A stretch of DNA of 64,000 nucleotides from assembly GCF_026586795.1 (NCBI RefSeq), contig NZ_JAPFGY010000003.1, positions 1-64,000 on the forward strand. Reading direction: 5' to 3'. Positions 32,843-43,841 of the stretch are shown here, piece after piece. The DNA is from Erythrobacter sp. WG (lineage in GTDB: Bacteria > Pseudomonadota > Alphaproteobacteria > Sphingomonadales > Sphingomonadaceae). The notes below the pieces were generated by a model. That model had not been told where the DNA came from and did no database searches. It saw only the letters and a list, made by a program, of their open reading frames with translations. The translations under genes were made by a program, and so were the position numbers. Each line of letters starts with the position of its first letter. Within the stretch, counting starts at the first letter, position 1.

Positions 32843-34702
32843 TCAGGCGGTATCCTTCGTCCCGGCGACGGGTGCCGCCTTGCGGCGCCCGAAGGCCTTC
32901 AACCGTTCCTCGACTGCCATGAGCTGCGTGCGCAGGCGGGTCTGCTCGGCAAACGATCCTTCCGGATCGCTGTCGAAACGGGCGATCGTGGCCGCAAGCG
33001 CAGCCTCAAGCGCCGGCCTTTCGACCAGCAGCGACACAGCTTCGGCCAGCTCCTCGCACGCAGCGTCGGGATCGGTGCCTTCATCGAGAAAGGCGTAGCG
33101 GGTATCTGCCGACGGGACGGGTTGGCCTTGCGTGGCTGTGCATATGGCGGTTGCGTCGCGCGAATCAAGCGTTTCCGCAAGTTCGAAGAGGGATTCGATG
33201 AAGGGGGCGGCGCCGCGATCATGCCGGGCGAGGGCGGAGAGCGCCTCGGCATGGCGCGCGATCTGCCCCGGATAGCGTGCAAGCCCCCCCAGCACCGCCG
33301 CGAGCAGCCCCTGTCGCTGCGCCCCTGCCATGATCGCCGCAAGCCGCCCGCGCGCCTCGTCCGAGAGGCCGGGCGGGGGCATCGCGGCGCCCTTCCACGG
33401 CCCGCGCCGCGCGGGGGCGGACGGACGGGGCGGACGGGGCGGGTAGGCGAAGGCCGAGAAGCGGTCCGAAAGCTCGCGGCGGTAGAGGCTCTTCACTTCG
33501 GGATCGGCGATGGTCTCGACATGGGCCATGAGCCGCGCCTTCAGCCCGGCCTTGGCCTCGGGGGTGGCGAGCGGCTGCGCGTCGCGCTCGAACTCCCACA
33601 GCGCGTCGATGAGGCTGGCGGGCCGGGCGAGGAGGTCCTCCATCGCCCTGGCCCCTTGCGCCTTGACGAGGTCGTCGGGATCGAGCCCCGCCGGCAGCCG
33701 CACGATGGCGAGCGATCGCATCGGGCCAAGCAGCGGCAGGGCGCGGGTGATGGCCCGCATCGCCGCGCGCTGGCCCGCCGCATCGCCGTCGAAGCACAAG
33801 ACCGGCACCTCGACCATGCGCCACAGCATCTCGAGCTGCATTTCGGTCAGCGCCGTCCCCAAGGGCGCGACCACGTCGGCGATCCCCGCGTTGGCGAGCG
33901 CGATCACGTCCATGTAGCCCTCGACCACCACCACCCGCCCCGACTGGCGCGCGGCGGGCGCGGCGCGGTGGAGATTGTAGAGGGTGCGCCCCTTGTCGAA
34001 GAGCTCGGTGTCGGGGGAGTTGAGGTATTTCGCCACCCCGTCGCGTTGCCCGAGGATCCGCCCCCCGAAGGCGATCACCCGCCCGCGCTGGTCCTGGATC
34101 GGGAGCATGACACGCCCCCGGAAGCGGTCGTAGCGCTCGCCAGCCTCGTTGCTCGCGCGCATCCCGGCGCCCTCGAGCATATCCTCGCCGAAAGCGGGCA
34201 GGGCGCGGGGGAGCGCCTGCCGGTCATCGGGCGCCCAGCCGAAGCCGAATTCGCGCATCACCTGCGGGGAAAACCCGCGCCGCTGGAGATAGTCCCGCGC
34301 CGCCGCGCCGGAAGGCCCGGCGAGGCTCTCGACGTAGAACTTCTGCGCCGCCTCGGTCACGTCGATCAGGCTGGCGCGGGCCTCGGCCTTCTTCGCCTGC
34401 ACCGGATCGGGGGCGGGGACCTCCATCCCGGCGATGCCCGCCAGCTCCTTGATGGCGTCCATGAAGGCGAGGCCCTGGTTGTCGACCATCCAGCTGATCG
34501 CATCGCCATGCGCCCCGCAGCCGAAGCAGTGGTAGAACTGCTTGCTGTCGTTGACGTAGAAGCTCGGCGTCTTCTCGTCGTGGAACGGACAACACCCCTT
34601 CCACTCGCGCCCCGCCCGGGTGAGCTTGACCGACCGCTGGACAAGCGAGGACAACGTGATCCGCGCACGCAGCTCGTCCTTCCATTGCGGGGTGATGGCC
34701 AT
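32843..34702 (-). CDS. dnaG: DNA primase
   Basis: DnaG synthesises RNA primers at the replication fork. The 619-residue protein has an N-terminal CHC2 zinc finger (CCPFHDEKTPSFYV and FYHCFGCGAHGD, about residues 37-65), a TOPRIM core with VVVVEGYMDVIAL near 260 and DGDAAGQRAA near 308, and a C-terminal helicase-binding region. An AGGA motif before the ATG serves as ribosome-binding site. Its usual upstream neighbour in this group is yqeY, but here a GIY-YIG gene and repeats lie between. Confidence 0.98.
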   Translation of the reverse strand: MAITPQWKDELRARITLSSLVQRSVKLTRAGREWKGCCPFHDEKTPSFYVNDSKQFYHCFGCGAHGDAISWMVDNQGLAFMDAIKELAGIAGMEVPAPDPVQAKKAEARASLIDVTEAAQKFYVESLAGPSGAAARDYLQRRGFSPQVMREFGFGWAPDDRQALPRALPAFGEDMLEGAGMRASNEAGERYDRFRGRVMLPIQDQRGRVIAFGGRILGQRDGVAKYLNSPDTELFDKGRTLYNLHRAAPAARQSGRVVVVEGYMDVIALANAGIADVVAPLGTALTEMQLEMLWRMVEVPVLCFDGDAAGQRAAMRAITRALPLLGPMRSLAIVRLPAGLDPDDLVKAQGARAMEDLLARPASLIDALWEFERDAQPLATPEAKAGLKARLMAHVETIADPEVKSLYRRELSDRFSAFAYPPRPPRPSAPARRGPWKGAAMPPPGLSDEARGRLAAIMAGAQRQGLLAAVLGGLARYPGQIARHAEALSALARHDRGAAPFIESLFELAETLDSRDATAICTATQGQPVPSADTRYAFLDEGTDPDAACEELAEAVSLLVERPALEAALAATIARFDSDPEGSFAEQTRLRTQLMAVEERLKAFGRRKAAPVAGTKDTA

Positions 34703-34708
34703 GGGGTC

Positions 34709-35059
34709 CTACTGCGCCCCATCCCCGTTCGTGTCGAGCGCAGTCGAGACACCTATCGGTGGAGTGCCTGTGGATCGTTCCGAAGGCGGCTTGGCGAAGT
34801 GCGAAAGCGCCTGCCAGTCGGACCGCGCGAGAGCCTCCTTCTTGGCGCGCGACCATTTCTTCACGCGCAGCTCCGCATCGAGAGCTTCGTATCGCGTCGG
34901 GAAATCTTCCGCCCACAGCAGCGTTACAGGACGGCGCTTCGACGTGAAATCGCAGTGACCATCGTGCTGATGTTCGGCAACCCGGCGATCGAGATCATCG
35001 GTATGCCCGGTGTAATATTTGCCGTCGGAACAGCGCAATATGTAGCACCAGAAGGCCAT
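34709..35059 (-). CDS. GIY-YIG nuclease domain protein
   Basis: A 116-residue single-domain GIY-YIG protein. The N-terminal signature is WCYILRCSDGKYYTGHT with DDLDRRVAEHQ, containing the catalytic Tyr and Arg. EALDAELRVKKWSRAKKEAL follows, and an RRPVTLLWAEDF strand lies between. Residues from about 92 on (the segment GTPPIGVSTALDTNGDGAQ) are translated from a class A palindromic repeat that overlaps the 3' end. Further repeat copies begin 14 bases upstream of the start. The gene therefore sits between repeats in a normally conserved yqeY-dnaG junction. GIY-YIG proteins of this small type have few assigned functions; nuclease activity is inferred. Confidence 0.88.
   Translation of the reverse strand: MAFWCYILRCSDGKYYTGHTDDLDRRVAEHQHDGHCDFTSKRRPVTLLWAEDFPTRYEALDAELRVKKWSRAKKEALARSDWQALSHFAKPPSERSTGTPPIGVSTALDTNGDGAQ
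34725..34752. repeat. Class A repeat, single arm, at the 3' end of the GIY-YIG gene
   Basis: CCGTTCGTGTCGAGCG followed by CAGTCGAGACAC matches the outer arm of the full class A elements at 35073-35220, in the TGTC-type version. It is read as the C-terminal residues of the GIY-YIG protein and lies 23 bases upstream of the dnaG start. Confidence 0.8.
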
Positions 35060-35072
35060 CCCTGCCTCATAC

Positions 35073-35138
35073 CCGTTCGCCTCGAGCGAAGTCGAGAGGC
35101 CATCGCAACTGTGTCTCGACTACGCTCGACACGAACGG
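35073..35138. repeat. Class A palindromic repeat, tandem copy 1
   Basis: The element opens with CCGTTCGCCTCGAGCG/AAGTCGAGAGGC and closes with TGTCTCGACTACGCTCG/ACACGAACGG. Left and right arms are complementary over most of their length, giving a roughly 28-bp hairpin with an 8-12-base loop. It lies 14 bases from the start of the GIY-YIG gene. Confidence 0.9.
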
Positions 35139-35152
35139 AGGTTTGATGAGAT

Positions 35153-35220
35153 CCGTTCGCCTCGAGCGAAGTCGAGAGGCTGCCTCGCACAGGTGTCTCG
35201 ACTTCGCTCGACACGACCGG
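35153..35220. repeat. Class A palindromic repeat, tandem copy 2
   Basis: This is a second full copy in the same orientation, 14 bases after the first, with one change in the terminal box (ACACGACCGG). It ends 11 bases before the yqeY stop codon. The two copies fill most of the 172-base gap between the GIY-YIG and yqeY genes. Confidence 0.9.
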
Positions 35221-35231
35221 AAGGGGTGGAA

Positions 35232-35684
35232 CTACGAAAGCGCCGCCTTCACCAGCCCGCTCGCGAGCTTCCCGTCGATCACCGCGCCGTGCCGCGCTTT
35301 CAGCTCGGCCATGACGGTGCCCATGTCCTTCATGCTCGATGCACCCGTCTCCGCCTTGATAGCCTCGATCGCCGCGCGGGTGGCGGCCTCGTCCATCATC
35401 TGCGGCAGAAATTCCTCGATCACCGCGAGCTCCGCGCGCTCGACCGCCGCAAGCTCCGCGCGGCCGCCATTGTCGTACATCTCGATCGATTCGCGGCGCT
35501 GCTTGGCCATCTTCTGGAGCACGCTCACCACCAGCTCGTCGTCGGGCGTGGGCTTCGACGCGGTGCGCTCCTCGATGTCGCGGTCCTTGATCTTGGCGGC
35601 GATCTGGCGGAGCGCGGCGGTGCGGTCCTTTTCGCCTGCCTTCATCGCGGCGATGGTGGCGGCCTTGATGTCGTCACGGATCAT
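35232..35684 (-). CDS. yqeY: GatB/YqeY domain protein
   Basis: A 150-residue YqeY protein: MIRDDIKAATIAAMKAGEKDRTAALR at the start, an IEEFLPQMMDEAATRAAIEAI segment near 90 and a MGTVMAELKARHGAVIDGKLASGLVK C-terminus, as in the tRNA-binding tail domain of GatB. It is thought to interact with tRNA or aminoacyl-tRNA metabolism, but its role is unproven. The ATG at 35684 is the family start. It is divergent from carA, with 140 bases between that should hold both promoters. Confidence 0.93.
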   Translation of the reverse strand: MIRDDIKAATIAAMKAGEKDRTAALRQIAAKIKDRDIEERTASKPTPDDELVVSVLQKMAKQRRESIEMYDNGGRAELAAVERAELAVIEEFLPQMMDEAATRAAIEAIKAETGASSMKDMGTVMAELKARHGAVIDGKLASGLVKAALS

Positions 35685-35824
35685 TTCGATATTCCTGTGG
35701 ATGGGGTTGCGGCCCGCGCCCCTAACGCAATTCAAGGCACACGCCTAGGTTGACGGCAGGGGGCGAGGGGCCTAGCGGGCAAAACTTAGCACCATCGCCG
35801 GTAACACCATCAACGGAGCGCCCC

Positions 35825-37177
35825 ATGGCCGACCCCGCACCCTCTCGCGCGCAACCTTCAGGGGCGTTTAACAGTGGGCGCCCCTCGGGGGCGACGGGAG
35901 TCCTCGTCCTGGCTGATGGCACGGTGCTGTGGGGCAGGGGCTTCGGCCATGTCGGCGCGAGCGTGGGCGAGGTGTGCTTCAACACCGCGATGACCGGCTA
36001 CCAGGAGATCATGACCGATCCCTCCTACGCAGCCCAGATCGTCACCTTCACCTTCCCGCATATCGGCAATGTCGGCGCCAATGGTGAAGACGTCGAGAGC
36101 AAGGTGGAGGGCGCGGTCGGCTGCGTGGTGCGCGAGGACGTGACCGAGCCCTCCAACTTCCGTTCGGCCGAGCGGTTCGTCGAGTGGATGGCGAGGAACG
36201 GCAAGATTGGGCTGGCGGGCATCGACACCCGCGCATTGACCCGCCGCATCCGCCATTCCGGCGCGCCCAATGCGGTGATCGCCCACGCGCCGGACGGCAA
36301 GTTCGACCTCGACGCCCTGCTGAAGCGCGCGCAGGAGTGGCCGGGGCTCGAGGGCATGGACCTCGCGATCCGCGTCACCCGCGACAAGCACGAGGGCTGG
36401 GAGGGCGGCTACTGGACCCTCGGCAAGGGCTACGGCCGCGCGCCCTGGTCGAAAAAACCCGCCCCGTCGGTGGCGGGCAAACAATCCCCGTTCGTGTCGA
36501 GCGACGTCGAGACACAAGGCGAAGGCCTCTCGACTGACGACAGAATGTCGGCAGTTCATCCTGAGCCTGCCGAAGGGCTCGAGGCGAACGGAGGCGGCGA
36601 TTTGCCTCATGTCGTCGCGATCGACTACGGCTCCAAGGACAACATCTTCCGCAATCTGGTGAAAGCCGGGGCGCGGGTGACGGTGGTGCCCGCCAAGACC
36701 TCGTTCGACGAAGTGATGGCCTTGCAGCCCGACGGCGTGTTCCTCTCCAACGGCCCGGGCGATCCGGCGGCGACGGGCGAATATGCCGTGCCGGTGATCA
36801 GGGCGCTGCTCGATGCGGATGTGCCGCTGTTCGGCATCTGCCTCGGCCACCAGATGCTCGCGCTCGCCGCGGGGGCGAAGACGATCAAGATGCACCAGGG
36901 CCACCGCGGCGCGAACCACCCTGTCCAGCGCGTCGGCGAGGGCTGGGGGGAGACCACCGGCCTCGTCGAGATCACCTCGATGAACCACGGCTTCGCGGTG
37001 GACGCGGCGACCTTGCCCGAAGGTGTGGAGCAGACCCATGTTTCGCTGTTCGATGGGACGAATTGCGGGATCGCGATCAAGGGCAAGCGGGCGTTTGCGG
37101 TGCAGTATCACCCCGAGGCGAGCCCGGGGCCGCAGGACAGCTTCTATCTGTTCGAGAAGTTCGTGGGGGGGCTGTGA
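35825..37177 (+). CDS. carA: Carbamoyl-phosphate synthase small subunit, with in-frame repeat insertion
   Basis: CarA hydrolyses glutamine and delivers ammonia to CarB for arginine and pyrimidine synthesis. The 450-residue protein is about 40-60 residues longer than usual. The N-terminal domain ([38 protein letters not shown]) and the class I glutaminase (catalytic Cys339 in FGICLGHQM, His429 and Glu431 in YHPEA) are intact. Between them, at about residues 220-257, lies a hydrophilic stretch encoded by a palindromic repeat (36488-36591) with no family counterpart. The insertion keeps the frame and falls in the interdomain linker, so activity is probably retained. The start at 35825 was preferred over 35750. 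Confidence 0.96.
   Translation: MADPAPSRAQPSGAFNSGRPSGATGVLVLADGTVLWGRGFGHVGASVGEVCFNTAMTGYQEIMTDPSYAAQIVTFTFPHIGNVGANGEDVESKVEGAVGCVVREDVTEPSNFRSAERFVEWMARNGKIGLAGIDTRALTRRIRHSGAPNAVIAHAPDGKFDLDALLKRAQEWPGLEGMDLAIRVTRDKHEGWEGGYWTLGKGYGRAPWSKKPAPSVAGKQSPFVSSDVETQGEGLSTDDRMSAVHPEPAEGLEANGGGDLPHVVAIDYGSKDNIFRNLVKAGARVTVVPAKTSFDEVMALQPDGVFLSNGPGDPAATGEYAVPVIRALLDADVPLFGICLGHQMLALAAGAKTIKMHQGHRGANHPVQRVGEGWGETTGLVEITSMNHGFAVDAATLPEGVEQTHVSLFDGTNCGIAIKGKRAFAVQYHPEASPGPQDSFYLFEKFVGGL
36488..36591. repeat. Mosaic palindromic repeat inside carA
   Basis: The element opens with CCGTTCGTGTCGAGCGACGT and CGAGACAC (class A arm, as at 34725). It contains GTTCATCCTGAGCCTGCCGA, which resembles the element upstream of ychF, and closes with CTCGAGGCGAACGG (class A arm of the CCTC type). 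Outer ends are inverted repeats. It is translated in the carA frame without a stop codon. Confidence 0.88.
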
Positions 37178-37193
37178 TGGCTCAGCCAACATA

Positions 37194-37229
37194 CTCCCTT
37201 CCCCTTGGGGAAGGGTTGGGGATGGGGGT
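37194..37229. repeat. Class B repeat, inverted copy, after carA
   Basis: The core is the 20-bp palindrome CCCTTCCCCTTGGGGAAGGG (37196-37215), followed by TTGGGGATGGGGGT. It is the reverse orientation of the copies at 37270 and 37663. It begins 17 bases after the carA stop. Confidence 0.88.
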
Positions 37230-37269
37230 TCGGCGGTGAGGGGGCAGGGCTACTCATCGGGTGTGGAGC

Positions 37270-37303
37270 ACCCATCCCCAACCCCTTCCCTCAAGGGAAG
37301 GGG
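37270..37303. repeat. Class B repeat at the 3' end of the DUF559 gene
   Basis: ACCCATCCCCAACCCC is followed by TTCCCTCAAGGGAAGGGG, forming a palindromic core of about 20 bp. It ends one base before the stop codon of the DUF559 gene. The 37230-37269 stretch between this copy and the inverted copy has no feature. Confidence 0.9.
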
Positions 37304-37304
37304 C

Positions 37305-37655
37305 CTAGCGATTTCGCGCTATGGCTATCTCTTGCGCAATTACCGTCAGAACGCCGTCCAAGTTCTCGAGAACCTCGTTGTTCCAGAAGCGGATCACGCG
37401 GTAACCGTGGGCCTCGATGATGCGCGTGCGGTTCGCGTCGGCGGCACTGCCGGAATGCTGCCCGCCGTCGAGTTCGATGGCGAGGCGCAGGCTCCGGCAC
37501 GCGAAGTCGGCGATGAAGTTGCCGATGGGAAACTGCCGGGTGAACTTGGCGCCCTCGAAGCGGCTCGCGCGCAGGTGCAGCCACAGGCGCTGCTCCGCAT
37601 CGGTCGCATTGTTGCGCAGGTTGCGCGCGAGGCCTGTCAGTTTCTTCTCCGCCAT
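37305..37655 (-). CDS. DUF559 endonuclease-like protein (Vsr/PD-(D/E)XK fold)
   Basis: A 116-residue DUF559 protein. It has the family opening [20 protein letters not shown], the central [20 protein letters not shown] with QH (Asp, Glu and Asp/Gln positions of a Vsr-like nuclease site) and the C-terminal [18 protein letters not shown]. Nuclease activity is inferred from the fold. It is encoded antisense between carA and carB, which are normally adjacent. Near-identical palindromic repeats lie 1 base beyond its stop (37270-37303) and 7 bases before its start (37663-37698), so gene plus repeats look like one inserted unit. Confidence 0.9.
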   Translation of the reverse strand: MAEKKLTGLARNLRNNATDAEQRLWLHLRASRFEGAKFTRQFPIGNFIADFACRSLRLAIELDGGQHSGSAADANRTRIIEAHGYRVIRFWNNEVLENLDGVLTVIAQEIAIARNR

Positions 37656-37662
37656 CGTGGCA

Positions 37663-37698
37663 CACCCATCCCCAACCCCTTCCCTCGAGGGAAGGGGC
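37663..37698. repeat. Class B repeat at the 5' end of the DUF559 gene
   Basis: ACCCATCCCCAACCCC with the core CCCCTTCCCTCGAGGGAAGGGG (a perfect 22-bp palindrome at positions 37676-37697) is a direct repeat of the copy at 37270. It lies between the DUF559 start and carB, 22 bases upstream of the carB ATG. Confidence 0.9.
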
Positions 37699-37720
37699 TT
37701 TCAATAGCAAAGCTCACCTG

Positions 37721-41047
<3,327 letters not shown>

Positions 41048-41155
41048 TTGAAACTCCCCCCGACAGCGACAAGTGCCTGACGCCGTGCGGATCGGACGGC
41101 GGCAGGCCCTTTCTTCCCAGCGGCATCGGGCACAGAGAGAGAAAGACAAGGACAT

Positions 41156-41632
41156 ATGGCGACGATGGAAAAGGTCCCGATGCTGGCCGAGGGTTACGAG
41201 CGGCTGACCGCCGACCTCAAGGTCCTGCGCGAGGAACGCCCCAGGATCGTCGAGGCGATCGAGGAGGCCCGCGCTCACGGCGACCTGTCCGAAAACGCCG
41301 AATATCACGCCGCCAAGGAACGCCAGGGCCAGGTCGAGGCGCAGATCGCCGAGATCGAGGACAAGGTCAGCCGCGCGCAGATCATCGATCCGACCACGCT
41401 GTCGGGCGACAAGATCATCTTCGGCGCGACCGTGACCCTGCTCGACGAGAACGACAAGCCGGTGCGCTACCAGATCTGCGGCCAGACCGAGGCCGACGCC
41501 AATCGCGGCCGGATCAGCTACAACTCGCCGCTGGCGCGCGCGCTGATCGGCAAGCAGGTGGGTGACGAGATCGAGGTGACGGTGCCTGCGGGCGAGAAGT
41601 TCTACCTCGTCGACAAGATCGAGTTCATCTGA
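41156..41632 (+). CDS. greA: Transcription elongation factor GreA
   Basis: GreA stimulates transcript cleavage by backtracked RNA polymerase. The 158-residue protein has the N-terminal coiled coil ([39 protein letters not shown]) with the acidic tip, and a C-terminal FKBP-like domain ([35 protein letters not shown]). An AAGGA motif precedes the ATG at 41156. It follows carB on the same strand, a conserved alphaproteobacterial order. Confidence 0.98.
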   Translation: MATMEKVPMLAEGYERLTADLKVLREERPRIVEAIEEARAHGDLSENAEYHAAKERQGQVEAQIAEIEDKVSRAQIIDPTTLSGDKIIFGATVTLLDENDKPVRYQICGQTEADANRGRISYNSPLARALIGKQVGDEIEVTVPAGEKFYLVDKIEFI

Positions 41633-41655
41633 CTCACCGGTAAGGGGGGCGCATC

Positions 41656-41943
41656 ATGGCAGTGGTTCCGGTAAGGCCGATTGCCGAACGCAAGGTAGCT
41701 GCCCATTTCCTCGAGGCGGGCGCCGTGAGCATGGCGGACGCCATTCCCTTCACCTCTGCCCGGCCAAGCCGCCAGCGCGCCTTCGAGCGGCTGAAGGGCC
41801 TCGATATCGTCCGCACCGATGGCCAGGGCAAGTGGTGGCTCGACGAGCACCGCTGGGAAGACCGCCGTGCGGGCCGTCTCGCCCGCGCCGGCTTCGCGAT
41901 GCTGGCGGTGGCCGTGGCAGCGGCGGTGGCGGCGCTGCGCTGA
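41656..41943 (+). CDS. Small hypothetical protein with C-terminal membrane segment
   Basis: A 95-residue protein. The first 65 residues could form a winged-helix-like domain (AAHFLEAGAVSMADAIPF, RQRAFERLKGLDIVRTDGQGKWWLDEHRW). The last 18 are a hydrophobic Ala/Val-rich segment that should anchor it with the N-terminus in the cytosol. It is 23 bases after greA with an AAGGGGGG ribosome-binding site. I do not recognise a named family. Confidence 0.65.
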   Translation: MAVVPVRPIAERKVAAHFLEAGAVSMADAIPFTSARPSRQRAFERLKGLDIVRTDGQGKWWLDEHRWEDRRAGRLARAGFAMLAVAVAAAVAALR

Positions 41944-42072
41944 TCCGAGCCGAGCGGTCTCGCCCGCAGACCCCTGAAAGCGGGCGCAAGGTCCCGCTCA
42001 GACGGGGCTCGGGCTGGCTTTGCCTGGGGTCAGACCCCCTCTAGCCCCCCTTCAGCCCCCCCTCCCGATGCG

Positions 42073-42088
42073 TGTTTCACGTGAAACA
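42073..42088. other. parS centromere-like site (ParB binding site)
   Basis: TGTTTCACGTGAAACA is a perfect 16-bp palindrome identical to the consensus parS recognised by ParB/Spo0J proteins across bacteria, including Caulobacter. It lies in the intergenic region between two convergent genes, 2 bases from the stop of the GNAT gene. Such sites cluster near the chromosomal origin, so this window is probably origin-proximal. No parA or parB gene is present here. The preceding bases (41944-42072) contain a GGGGT/ACCCC mini-hairpin at 42026-42038. Confidence 0.88.
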
Positions 42089-42089
42089 G

Positions 42090-42572
42090 TCAGCCGAGCC
42101 ATTTTGCCATGGCATAATTGTGGATCGCCACTGCGCGGCCCTGATGACGAATGGCGAAATCGCGGCGATGGAGCCGTTCAAAGCCCGCCTTGGCAAACAC
42201 CGGCCACGCCAATTCGCTCGCCTCGGTGGTGAGGCGGGGCACCCTTGTTGCCCGCGCCTGCGTCTCGAGCGCGGCGAGCAGGGCTCCGGCGAGGCCCTTA
42301 CCGGTATGCGCGGGGTGGCAATAGAGCATCTCGACGATACCGCCCTCGGCCAGAACGGTGTAGGCGAGCGGGGCGTCGTTCGCGTCCACCGCGACGAGGA
42401 TCGTGTCCCCCCGCGCGGCCCAGTCCAACACACGCTGCGGCGAAAAACGCGCCGCCCAGGCCGCGACCTGCTCGGGCGAATAGGCCTTCAGCGCCGTCGT
42501 GCGGATCGCCGCCAGCGTCAGGTCGGCGATCGCACCGGCATCCTGCGGAAGGTACGGGCGGATCACCGCCAT
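42090..42572 (-). CDS. GNAT family N-acetyltransferase
   Basis: A 160-residue acetyltransferase of the GNAT fold. The acetyl-CoA-binding motif lies at about residue 92 in IVEMLYCHPAHTGKGLAGALLAALE (the QxxGxG/A equivalent is HTGKGLA). The C-terminal EASELAWPVFAKAGFERLHRRDFAIRHQG is typical of the YafP-like subgroup. Substrate is unknown. It is 8 bases downstream of the DUF4170 gene. Confidence 0.85.
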   Translation of the reverse strand: MAVIRPYLPQDAGAIADLTLAAIRTTALKAYSPEQVAAWAARFSPQRVLDWAARGDTILVAVDANDAPLAYTVLAEGGIVEMLYCHPAHTGKGLAGALLAALETQARATRVPRLTTEASELAWPVFAKAGFERLHRRDFAIRHQGRAVAIHNYAMAKWLG

Positions 42573-42579
42573 CGCGCAT

Positions 42580-42810
42580 TTAATCTTCCGGAGTCAGCAG
42601 CTTGTGGATGTGGACGACGACATATTTCATCTCCGCATCGTCCACCGTCCGCTGTGCCTGCGCGCGCCACGCATCGACCGCAGCGTCATAGGAGCTGAAC
42701 ACGCCGACCACGTGGATGCTCTCGGGATCCTGGAACTCGAGCCCGCGCGGGTCCTTGACGCGGCCGCCCATGACGAGGTGGAGCCGCTGGGTAGGGGTGG
42801 TTTCTGCCAT
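42580..42810 (-). CDS. DUF4170 domain protein
   Basis: A 76-residue protein matching DUF4170: QRLHLVMGGRVKDPRG, IHVVGVFSSYDAAVDAWRAQAQRTVDDAEMKYVVVHIHKLL. DUF4170 is a small alphaproteobacterial domain of unknown function, often near inositol phosphatase or lipid A genes; no such neighbour is seen here. It is in one transcription unit with the GNAT gene. Confidence 0.85.
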   Translation of the reverse strand: MAETTPTQRLHLVMGGRVKDPRGLEFQDPESIHVVGVFSSYDAAVDAWRAQAQRTVDDAEMKYVVVHIHKLLTPED

Positions 42811-42894
42811 CGATTGAAGCCCTTGGGGAGGAAGGTTGCGCGTTCCTCTAGCGCCTCGCGCGCCGAGGGCAAGCCTTCCCCGCTCGGGAGCGGA

Positions 42895-43464
42895 TCAGAC
42901 CTTGGTCTTGCGCCGGATATCGCGCACCACGCCCGCCGCCACATCGGCGGTCTTGCGCACGATGTCGCGGGTGCTGTCCGCGGCAGCCCCGGCGGCGCCC
43001 GACGCTTCGGCCGAGAGCTTGCGCGCCTGCGTGCCCGCAGCCTCGCCCAGATCAGCGGCGCGCTCCTGCCCCGTGCGGGCGGCCTCGAGCAGCTCGTCGA
43101 TCGCGGCCATGACATAGCCCATAACCGCCTCGCCGATCCGTTCGCCAAGCGGCGATCCGCGGCGCCGGGTAACGCGCTTCACGCTGGAGGAAGCGGTTGA
43201 TGCGGCATCGGAAATCGCATCGCTGGCGGAGTGATAAGCCTCGCTCGCGAAGCGCCGTCCGGGGCGGGTCAGCAGGCCGATGACAAGGCCGAGCGCGACG
43301 GCTCCGCCGATCACGGTGAGCGGGTGCGCGCGGGTGTAGTCGGCGGCCGTCTCGGCGGCTTCGCGGGCCTGATCGGCCAGCGTGCGCTCGGCATTGCGGC
43401 GCTCGGCGGCCTCGATCCGGGCACGCAGCGCATCGCGCTTGTCGATGGGGACTAGGTCGGTCAT
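42895..43464 (-). CDS. Membrane-anchored helical protein, envelope cluster gene 4
   Basis: A 189-residue protein with one transmembrane segment (PLTVIGGAVALGLVIGLLTRPG, about residues 48-69), a ribosome-associated ElaB/YqjD-like arrangement, and a long amphipathic Ala/Ser/Thr-rich C-terminal region (AARTGQERAADLGEAAGTQARKL) that probably forms a coiled coil. The start overlaps the previous gene by 4 bases (ATGA). Function is unknown; similar proteins may be involved in envelope stress or ribosome anchoring. Confidence 0.75.
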   Translation of the reverse strand: MTDLVPIDKRDALRARIEAAERRNAERTLADQAREAAETAADYTRAHPLTVIGGAVALGLVIGLLTRPGRRFASEAYHSASDAISDAASTASSSVKRVTRRRGSPLGERIGEAVMGYVMAAIDELLEAARTGQERAADLGEAAGTQARKLSAEASGAAGAAADSTRDIVRKTADVAAGVVRDIRRKTKV

Positions 43465-43841
43465 GCGGGGTCTCCTTGAGGAGGCGCCTCGGGGGCGGGC
43501 GCCTCGGGGTCTTGGCTTGCGTCGGCTTCATCGAAGCCTTCGCGAAGCTCTTCAATCCATTCGAAAATCGGGCCGCGCGCGAACCACAGGAGGAGCGCGC
43601 CGATGAGCACGGCGAGCACGCCCTTGCGGTCCCCCGCAGCGCCTTTCGCCTGATCGAGCACGTCGCGCGCGCCGGTGCGGATGCGGGTGGAGATCGATGA
43701 GGTCACGCCCGAAGACACGCGGCTCGCGATGCCCTGCTCGCCCAGATTGTCCCGCAGGCGCGCGATATCCTCGGCGAGCACGGCGCGCGCCTTGTCGCGA
43801 AGGACCCGGTCCTCGACGAAGCGGGCGGGAAGCTGCGTCAT
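43461..43841 (-). CDS. Small single-pass membrane protein, envelope cluster gene 3
   Basis: A 126-residue protein. A charged helical N-terminal half (RFVEDRVLRDKARAVLAEDIARLRDNL) is followed by a hydrophobic segment, GVLAVLIGALLLWFARGPIF (about residues 75-94), and an acidic Pro/Glu tail. It overlaps both neighbours by 4 bases. I do not recognise a named family. Confidence 0.72.
   Translation of the reverse strand: MTQLPARFVEDRVLRDKARAVLAEDIARLRDNLGEQGIASRVSSGVTSSISTRIRTGARDVLDQAKGAAGDRKGVLAVLIGALLLWFARGPIFEWIEELREGFDEADASQDPEAPAPEAPPQGDPA

Noticed and set aside
35073-35220. Tandem repeats as a CRISPR array
   Set aside because: Only two long palindromic copies with a 14-base spacer and no cas genes.
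34709-37720. Insertion sequence or transposon
   Set aside because: No transposase, no terminal inverted repeats with target duplication of IS type; only small nuclease ORFs and palindromic repeats.
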